A DNA stretch of 10,727 bases from Syntrophobacterales bacterium (GTDB lineage Bacteria; Desulfobacterota; Desulfobaccia; Desulfobaccales; 0-14-0-80-60-11). Where the stretch lies: positions 1 through 10,727 of the forward strand of contig JAGVPN010000161.1 in the NCBI GenBank assembly GCA_020052215.1, written 5' to 3'. The notes below the pieces were generated by a model, which was not told the DNA's origin, searched no databases, and was given only the letters and a program-made list of their open reading frames with translations. The stretch's first letter is position 1. Every line of letters starts with the position of its first letter. This document shows, piece after piece, positions 1 through 5,300 of the stretch. The position numbers and the translations under genes were made by a program.

Positions 1-176
1 AACAGGGCCTGTCTTATCAGGAGATCAGCCAGGTCCTGGGCGGGACCGCCGGCGCCGCCCGGGTTAATTACTGCCAGGCGTTAAAGACCCTGAAAAAACA
101 TCTACAGAGCGAGGACGACCATGAAGTGGCAATGCGCCCTTCTGCATCGGTGGCTGCCAGAGTATCCCGACGGTGA
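1..176 (+). CDS. ECF-type RNA polymerase sigma factor, C-terminal end (partial)
   Basis: Only the last 57 codons are visible (frame begins at base 3, TGA at 174-176). The peptide starts QGLSYQEISQVLGGT and continues AARVNYCQALKTLKKHL. This is the helix-turn-helix of sigma region 4, which binds the -35 promoter element: the GLSYQEIS helix, a turn, then a recognition helix and a basic tail. The gene overlaps the next one by 56 bases, and that gene encodes a zinc-finger anti-sigma factor, the usual partner of an ECF sigma factor. The sigma factor probably directs transcription of an envelope- or redox-stress regulon, including this operon. Region 2 lies outside the window, so the ECF subgroup cannot be assigned. 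The last 18 or so residues (after SEDD) are encoded in the overlap and look like an unstructured tail. The family assignment rests on the short HTH plus the context. Confidence 0.8.
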   Translation, partial: QGLSYQEISQVLGGTAGAARVNYCQALKTLKKHLQSEDDHEVAMRPSASVAARVSRR

Positions 177-792
177 CCTCCCCGCTTGGGGGAAGCGCTG
201 GCTCAAGTCCCACCTGGCGCGGTGCTCCGCCTGCCGTCATGAACTGGCGGAACTCAGGGAGGTGATCGCCGCCCTTGAGGCGACTCCCCCGGCGGACCCG
301 GCGCCGGAATTTTGGCGCGAATTTTCCCAGGACTTGCACCTGAAGCTGGTCCGGGCCGCCCAGGACGGCCAGGCGCCAACCGCCTCGGTCCGCCCCCGAT
401 GGTTTCGGCTGCCCTATCTCCTGGGGGCGCCTACTCTGGCAGTGCTGCTGCTCTATGTGGCAGTGCAGCTCACGGGGCCCGGCGCCCCTATTCAGGACCA
501 GGCCCTGATCAAACAGCAGCCCGCGGCCAAGATGGCTGAGGCTCTCCCCAGAGCGCCGGCGCCCCGGGCCGAGGTCCCCGCACCCTCCCTGCCCATGGAA
601 CAATTTGCCACGGTGGCTCTGGAGGAAGGTGCGTCCTTGCCGGTGGATGAAGTGGATATTTCCGGGTTCGACCTGGAGGCGGAACTGGCGGGAATGACCG
701 ACCAGGAAAAGAATGCCTTTCTCAACAAACTGCACCAGCATAAGAAGGATGGGTCATGCGGCGTAGAATTCTCTCTTTGTTCCTTGGGCTAA
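121..792 (+). CDS. Zinc-finger (zf-HC2/ZAS-type) membrane anti-sigma factor
   Basis: The product has 223 residues. The N-terminal 50 residues form an anti-sigma zinc finger: H31-x3-C35-x2-C38 in the stretch SHLARCSACRHEL, with C5 upstream as a likely fourth ligand. This domain holds the cognate sigma factor inactive in the cytoplasm. After a linker, residues about 97-117 (LPYLLGAPTLAVLLLYVAV) form a single membrane segment. The remaining roughly 105 residues, rich in Pro, Ala and Glu, would lie in the periplasm and could receive the signal. The start at ATG 121 is supported by GAGGA at 111-115, five bases upstream. It lies inside the sigma gene, so translational coupling is likely. The 3' end overlaps the next gene by 37 bases. 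In this family, release of the sigma factor follows proteolysis or zinc/thiol changes. The family is certain enough, but the specific signal is not visible. Confidence 0.87.
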   Translation: MKWQCALLHRWLPEYPDGDLPAWGKRWLKSHLARCSACRHELAELREVIAALEATPPADPAPEFWREFSQDLHLKLVRAAQDGQAPTASVRPRWFRLPYLLGAPTLAVLLLYVAVQLTGPGAPIQDQALIKQQPAAKMAEALPRAPAPRAEVPAPSLPMEQFATVALEEGASLPVDEVDISGFDLEAELAGMTDQEKNAFLNKLHQHKKDGSCGVEFSLCSLG

Positions 793-1322
793 CCCTGGCC
801 GGAGCGAGCTTGGCCTGGGGGCAGCCGGGTGGTGAACTTGGCGGCGGCGGCTTTCAGGACCGGTTCCTGGAAATCAAGCGGAGCCAGTTGGGCCCCGCTC
901 TGGGAGTGAACCAGCCGACCGTGGAGCAGCTGCTGGCCATTGATGAGCGGTATAAGCCGTTGCGGCACCAACTGGTCACGGGGATGAAAAGCGATATGCA
1001 GCGCCTGCAGCAGCTCATGAGTCAGCCCTCCCCGCCGGAGCCGGAAATCAAGGCCCTGCTCGCCGACATGAAGCGCAAACGGCTGGAGATGCTCAACCTG
1101 CAGCAGCGCAAGGATGACGAAGAGACTGCCCTGCTCACGCCGATGCAACAGGCCCGCTATCTCATATACCTCATGGCCCTGATCAAGGAAGCCCGGAGTA
1201 TCAAAAGCGGTGCGGGCCAACCTGGCGGCCACGGCCGGCCCGGGATCGTGGGTGGGCCTGGAGGGAAGGCGGTGCCAACCCTGCGGCCTACCGAGATCCC
1301 GGTTTCCCGTCCGCCTCAGTAA
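756..1322 (+). CDS. Exported Spy/CpxP-like (LTxxQ motif) periplasmic protein
   Basis: The product has 188 residues. It begins with a signal peptide: MRRR, a hydrophobic core ILSLFLGLTLAGASLA, and a probable cut near AWG-QP (residues 20-23). The mature part is mostly helical and charged (about 55-150). It contains LLTPMQQ at 126-132, matching the LTxxQ motif of the Spy/CpxP/ZraP group of small periplasmic chaperones and stress sensors. The C-terminal 35 residues are a Gly/Pro-rich tail, which is less usual for that family. ATG 756 has AGAAGGA at 743-749 with good spacing and lies within the end of the anti-sigma gene, so the three genes form one operon. From the context it may be a target of the sigma factor or a sensor that feeds back on the anti-sigma factor (inference). 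The family call is moderate because only the signal peptide, helical character and LTxxQ box support it. Confidence 0.68.
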   Translation: MRRRILSLFLGLTLAGASLAWGQPGGELGGGGFQDRFLEIKRSQLGPALGVNQPTVEQLLAIDERYKPLRHQLVTGMKSDMQRLQQLMSQPSPPEPEIKALLADMKRKRLEMLNLQQRKDDEETALLTPMQQARYLIYLMALIKEARSIKSGAGQPGGHGRPGIVGGPGGKAVPTLRPTEIPVSRPPQ

Positions 1323-1390
1323 GACCGTTTTCGGTTTTCAGTTTTCGGTTAAAAGACTTTTAATTATCCATAAGTTAACAAATTGGTTTG

Positions 1391-1418
1391 TTGCAGCAGA
1401 AACCGAATTTGGTATAAG
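1391..1418 (+). promoter_or_regulatory. Possible sigma-70 promoter before the candidate small RNA
   Basis: TTGCAG (1391-1396), a 16-base spacer and TATAAG (1413-1418) resemble a sigma-70 promoter with a good -10 and a half-matching -35. It sits between the end of the operon and a hairpin/terminator pair, so a short transcript would start near 1425. An alternative -35 is TTGTTG at 1388-1393 with a 19-base spacer. The match is weak enough to be chance. Confidence 0.35.
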
Positions 1419-1424
1419 ACCGGA

Positions 1425-1528
1425 CCGGGAGCCGGGGCTCCCTCGCCGCCTGCTTAGAGAAAATTCTGGAGAATCTGAAAAACCGGCAAGAAACCCGGAG
1501 GTAATCCGAGTCCTCTGCCGGTTTTTTT
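1425..1528 (+). ncRNA. Candidate small non-coding RNA (or structured 3' UTR)
   Basis: About 104 bases lie between a promoter-like site and an intrinsic terminator and contain no plausible ribosome-bound ORF. The 5' end holds a strong hairpin: GGGAGC (1427-1432), loop CGGG, GCTCCC (1437-1442). A less structured stretch of about 35 bases follows, then the terminator hairpin, whose large loop contains a Shine-Dalgarno-like GGAGGT (about 1497-1502) that can pair with CCTC just downstream. The layout is that of a free-standing small RNA. The simpler reading is the 3' untranslated region and terminator of the upstream operon. I recognise no known RNA family here. Confidence 0.3.
1478..1528 (+). terminator. 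Rho-independent terminator of the sigma/anti-sigma operon or small RNA
   Basis: Perfect 11-base arms AAAAACCGGCA (1478-1488) and TGCCGGTTTTT (1516-1526) close a hairpin followed by further T residues (T7 in all, 1522-1528). The 27-base loop has an inner hairpin CGGA/TCCG around GGTAA. The A-run on the 5' side could make it work in both directions. Confidence 0.8.
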
Positions 1529-1538
1529 GTCTCCCTAC

Positions 1539-1568
1539 TTGCCAAATACTCCTGAAGAGATTTAAAAT
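1539..1568 (+). promoter_or_regulatory. Probable tRNA-Leu promoter
   Basis: TTGCCA (1539-1544), an 18-base spacer and TAAAAT (1563-1568) make a reasonable sigma-70 promoter. Transcription would start near 1575, three bases before the mature tRNA 5' end. It lies just after the preceding terminator, so the tRNA appears to be transcribed independently. Confidence 0.5.
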
Positions 1569-1577
1569 AAGTGGGCC

Positions 1578-1664
1578 GCCGGAGTGGTGGAATTGGTAGA
1601 CGCAGGGGACTCAAAATCCCCCGGGTGAAAGCCTGTGCCGGTTCGAGTCCGGCCTCCGGCACCA
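1578..1664 (+). tRNA. tRNA-Leu, anticodon CAA
   Basis: A complete 87-base class II tRNA. Acceptor arms GCCGGAG (1578-1584) and CTCCGGC (1654-1660) pair perfectly, followed by discriminator A1661 and an encoded CCA (1662-1664). The anticodon stem GGGGA/TCCCC encloses loop CTCAAAA, giving anticodon CAA (1612-1614), which reads the UUG leucine codon. The T arm is GCCGG-TTCGAGT-CCGGC (1637-1653). The variable arm of about 15 bases (1622-1636) is long, as expected for leucine. A terminator follows directly. Its 3' end faces a broken integrase gene, which marks this tRNA as a past integration site. Confidence 0.97.
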
Positions 1665-1674
1665 TAAGGAAATC

Positions 1675-1708
1675 AAGGGGTTAGGCTCCAAAAGCTTGCC
1701 CCTTTTTT
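1675..1708 (+). terminator. Rho-independent terminator of tRNA-Leu
   Basis: Arms AAGGGG (1675-1680) and CCCCTT (1699-1704) plus an inner stem AGGCT/AGCTT (1683-1687 with 1693-1697, one G-U pair) enclose loop CCAAA and are followed by T residues to 1708. It begins ten bases after the tRNA CCA. The stop codon of the minus-strand integrase remnant (TTA at 1681-1683 on the plus strand) lies inside this hairpin. Confidence 0.8.
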
Positions 1709-2020
1709 GTGGCGGGTTTTGGGTAGGTGTCCATATTGGTGTCCATGGTATCCATTTTCACGCCCACCAGGGCCTTGAGTTCTTCCCGGCTCACTGTGTT
1801 ATACCGCTTAAAAACGCTCATGGTCTTGTGGCCGGTGGCCGCCATGATCCTGAAATAGTCGTGCCCCTCAAGCCGCCGGTTGTTTATGAAGGTATGCCGC
1901 AAGTCGTCGCAAGTCGTGAAAGTTAAAACCATCTAAACCGGCTCTCAGGCGCGCCGCTTGAAAGGCTTCTCGAATTGAGGTTATCGGCTTCCCGTCTCTC
2001 AAAAAGACCGGTACTCCCGG
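1681..2020 (-). pseudogene. Tyrosine recombinase (phage-type integrase) C-terminal remnant, frameshifted
   Basis: Read on the minus strand, the first visible piece is VPVFLRDGKPITSIREAFQ, leading into FNFHDLR. This is the approach to the HxLRHT box of tyrosine recombinases. The frame then derails into RLAAYLHKQPAA and stops at 1868. A second frame takes over with DLRHTFINNRRLEGHDYF, then ATGHKTMSVFKRYNTVS, which has the family GH box and the nucleophile Tyr in RYNT, and ends QAFGA-stop at 1681. The shift is caused by an exact 10-bp tandem duplication (1898-1917); deleting one copy restores HDLRHTF. The N-terminal DNA-binding domain and the first catalytic Arg are missing. The frame upstream stays open to 2269 but does not resemble an integrase. 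The gene points at the 3' end of tRNA-Leu(CAA), the classic arrangement of an element integrated at a tRNA. It is not functional as it stands. Confidence 0.87.
1898..1917. repeat. Exact 10-bp tandem duplication inside the integrase catalytic box
   Basis: CGCAAGTCGT occurs twice back to back (1898-1907, 1908-1917). On the minus strand each copy covers the codons for the core of the HDLR catalytic box. Ten bases is not a multiple of three, so the duplication shifts the frame and explains why the recombinase is split. Replication slippage is the likely origin. Confidence 0.93.
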
Positions 2021-2341
2021 CAAGCCCCTTTGATGGATTTTATAAGCATTGATAGAGGGCAGTGAATGACAATTCTCCTCATACTCTTCCAAGCAAGCTT
2101 CCTGGAACTGATCTTCGGTTTCAACCTGTGCGGCACCGCCAATTTTCAAGAAATTCCCTTTTGAATCCGATAAGTCTTGAACAGGCGAGACAATTTTCGA
2201 TTGAGTTTTCGTGGCCGTACGAATCCCGCAAGGCCCGAAAAAATCACCTGACCGTATCCATGACCTCATCTGCGCAACTTGGTTCTGACCCGGTTACTCT
2301 ATGAATGTTGGCGGCCTGCGGGCTCATTTCCACACATAGAG

Positions 2342-2356
2342 ATTCCCTCGGGGAAT
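2342..2356. repeat. Short inverted repeat in the leader of the HD-GYP sensor gene
   Basis: ATTCCC (2342-2347), spacer TCG and GGGAAT (2351-2356) form a perfect 6-bp palindrome about 43 bases before the start codon. It could be an operator half-site pair or a small leader hairpin. A repeat this short may also be chance. Confidence 0.3.
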
Positions 2357-2386
2357 GATCCAGAGTAGTTATCTTTCTGACCTTCT

Positions 2387-2394
2387 AAGGAGGT
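2387..2394 (+). promoter_or_regulatory. Strong ribosome-binding site of the HD-GYP sensor gene
   Basis: AAGGAGGT is a near-perfect Shine-Dalgarno sequence, with GGAGG five bases before ATG 2399. It fixes the start of the 1446-residue protein and implies efficient translation for such a large sensor. Confidence 0.85.
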
Positions 2395-2398
2395 CAAC

Positions 2399-5300
2399 AT
2401 GCAATACCATCTCCGCCAAATCAAGGACTTGCAGCCTGGTGACCACCTCTGTCTCATCTATGCGACGGAGGCCGAACATCGCGCCGTTCTGACTCCCTTC
2501 CTCCGTCAGGGCTTGGAATCGGGTGATAAGGTTATCTACATCGTTGATGCCCGGACCGGGGAGACGGTGCTGGGTTATCTCCGGGAAGACGGAGTGGATG
2601 CCGATGCCTACATGCAGAGCGGCCAGTTGGTAATCCTGGAAGTGGATGCCGCCTATATGCGGGAGGGAGTTTTTGATCCCGACGGTATGATCCAGCTCCT
2701 GCGCTCCGAGACCGACAAAGCTCTGGCCGAAGGCTATCGCGCCCTGCGAGCCAGCGGCGAAATGTCCTGGGCCTTACGAGAATTGCCTGGATCGGAGCGC
2801 CTGATCGAATATGAGGCGAAGCTGAACGACTTCTTCCCTGGCAGCCAATGTCTGGCTCTCTGTCAGTACGACCGGAGACGCTTTACCTCGAACCTGCTCT
2901 TAGAGGTTATGACCACGCACCCCATGGCGGTGATAGGCACCGAGATCTATGACAACAGTTATTATCTCCCTCCCAAGGACATGCTGGGACTCGACCCAGA
3001 CTCGGCCAGATTGACCAACTGGATAAGAAACTTACAGGACCGCAAAGGGATCGAAGAGGCATTGCAAAGCCGGGCAATCAGACTAGATGAGCGGCTCCGC
3101 TGCCTCTACAGGATTGCCGACCTGGTGGGGACACCGGGCATTGCTTTATCAACACTGCTTCAGAGAGTCGTGGACCTGATTCCCCCTGCCTGGCAATACC
3201 CGGAAGTCACCGGTGCCTCTATCAGCCTGGAGGGAGAAGAATTTAAAACCAAGAACTTTAGAGAAACCCCCTGGAAACTGGTCAGTGCCATTAAGGTGGA
3301 AGGCAGAGAGGCGGGCAGGCTGCAGGTCCACTACCTGGAGGCAAGACCCCAGGCCGATGAGGGGCCATTCCAGGGCGAAGAAAGACAGCTGATTGACGCC
3401 ATTGCCGAAAGGTTGGGGCGGATTATCGAACGGCTGCGGGCGGAACAGGGGCTGGGGGTTAGAAACCGGATCGCCGATATTTTTCTCATGGTCCCGAATG
3501 ATGAAATGTTCGGCGCAGTCTTACAGATTGTCCTGGAGGTCATGGATAGCGCTTACGGAATCTTTGGCTATCTGGATGAGGATGGGACCATGGTATGTCC
3601 CTCTATGACCCGGGATGTCTGGGAAAAATGCCAGGTTCCCGACAAAACCATCCGGTTCCCCCGGGAGACCCGGGGCGACAGCATTTGGGGCCGAGCCATT
3701 AGCGAAAAAAGCAGCTTCTACTCCAATGAACCTGGCCGGGTGCCGGAGGGCCATGTTCCCATCCACCGGGTTCTGGCAGTACCTATCCTCTTTCAAGGCG
3801 AGGTCCTCGGACAAGTTGTCGTGGCCGACAAGTCAACGGACTATGGTGTCCGGGACCAGGAGAAATTGGAGGCCATCGCCGGGTATATCGCTCCAGTCCT
3901 CCAAGCCCGGCTGCAACGGGACCGGGAAGATCAAGCGCGCCGACGCGCCGAGGAGGCGGTGGCAGCCGAGCGCCAGCGATTCTTTTCCATGCTGGAAACC
4001 ATGCCCGCCTATCTGGGGCTGCTGACTCCGGATTATCAGGTGGCCTTTGCCAACCGTCATTTCAAGGAGAGATTCGGTGAACCAGGGGGAAGGCGTTGTT
4101 ACGAATATATGTTTGGACTAAGCGAGCCTTGCGAAAACTGCCAGGCCTACAAAGTTCTGGAGACCGGGACACCTCAAAAATATGAGTGGTTAGGTCCGGA
4201 TGGAGGCACCTACCAAATTTACGACCAACTGATGCACGATACCGATGGATCCCCGTTAATTCTGGAGATGGGCATTGACATCACTGATCGCAAACTGGCG
4301 GAGGAGGCGCTGCGCCAGGCGAACGAAACCCTGCGGGCCACGCTGGACGCCGCACCAGTCGCCATCTTCGACCTGGATACCGAAGGACGGGTAAAAAGCC
4401 TCTGGAATGCCGCGGCCGAGCAGATGCTGGGTTGGCGCCGCGACGAGGTGATAGGACACTTTCTGCCAACCGTGCCTGAGGATAGCAAGGACGAGTTCGC
4501 TGGTTTTCGCGAATGGATCCGCTCGGGGAAGCCAATTAAGGGACAAGACGTGGTGCGCCGGCGCAAAAATGGTTCTCCGCTCGAATACAGCATTTACGCC
4601 GACCCGGTGTTTGATGAGGACGGCAAGGTCATCGGAAATATCGCGGCGCTGATGGATATCACCAAACGCAAGGAGGCGGAGCAGGAGCGTCTGGCACATC
4701 TGCGGTTCTTTGAAAACATGGATCAGGTCAACCGGGCCATGCTGATGGCGAATGATCTTGAGCAGATGATGCGCAATGCTCTCGACGCGGTGCTTGCCAT
4801 CTTCGCTTGCGACCGGGCGTGGCTGGTCTATCCGTGCGATCCGGAGGCCCCCACGTGGCGAGTGCAAATGGAGCGTACCCGGCCGGAGTATCCCGGCGCC
4901 TTCGCCCTGGAGCTTGAGTTTCCCATGGATGCGGATGCCATCAGTGTGATCCAAGCCGTGTTGGCCGCCAGTGGCCCGGTGACCTTCGGTCCAGGATCCG
5001 AGCATCCGCTGGCGGCGGAGGTGGCGCAGCGTTTCAGCTACCAGTCCCAGATTTCGATGGCCATCTACCCCCAGGGAGAAAAGCCCTACATGTTCGGACT
5101 GCACCAGTGCTCTTACCCCCGGGTCTGGACAGCGGAGGAGGTGCAGCTTCTCCAGGAGATCGGCAGGCGGCTGACCGATGCCCTGACCAGTCTGTTGATC
5201 TATCGCAACCTGCGAGACAGCGAGCAAAAGTACCGCCTGCTGGTCAATCAAATACCCGCGGTGGTCTTCAAAGGCTATGCTGATTGGAGCATCGATTTCT

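Larger units (their letters stand above)
2021..2398. other. Gap with no convincing gene: integrase-side debris and sensor leader
   Basis: On the minus strand the integrase frame stays open to 2269, but its peptide has no integrase motif that I recognise, so this part may be degraded or foreign sequence. Short plus-strand frames are not supported by ribosome sites. The last roughly 130 bases are the leader of the sensor gene. I see no clear promoter there, only the small inverted repeat and a strong ribosome-binding site described separately. No second copy of the tRNA 3' end is visible as an attachment site. Confidence 0.5.

Noticed and set aside
64..741. Minus-strand open frame antisense to the anti-sigma gene
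   Set aside because: The plus strand has the zinc-finger motif, the membrane segment and correct ribosome sites.
1210..1599. Plus-strand open frame from the end of the Spy-like gene through the terminator
   Set aside because: It overlaps a better-supported gene, crosses a strong terminator and enters the tRNA, with no ribosome site or domain.
1375..1665. Minus-strand frame with GLEPAQAFTRGILSPLRLP across the tRNA
   Set aside because: This peptide pattern is the well-known artefact of translating the antisense strand of tRNA-Leu genes.
2062..2304. Plus-strand 80-residue frame opposite the integrase-side debris
   Set aside because: No ribosome-binding site, no recognisable motif and low-complexity composition.
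2309..2324. Sigma-54-like GG-N10-GC spacing in the leader of the HD-GYP gene
   Set aside because: The -12 element reads GGGC instead of TTGC, so only the spacing matches.
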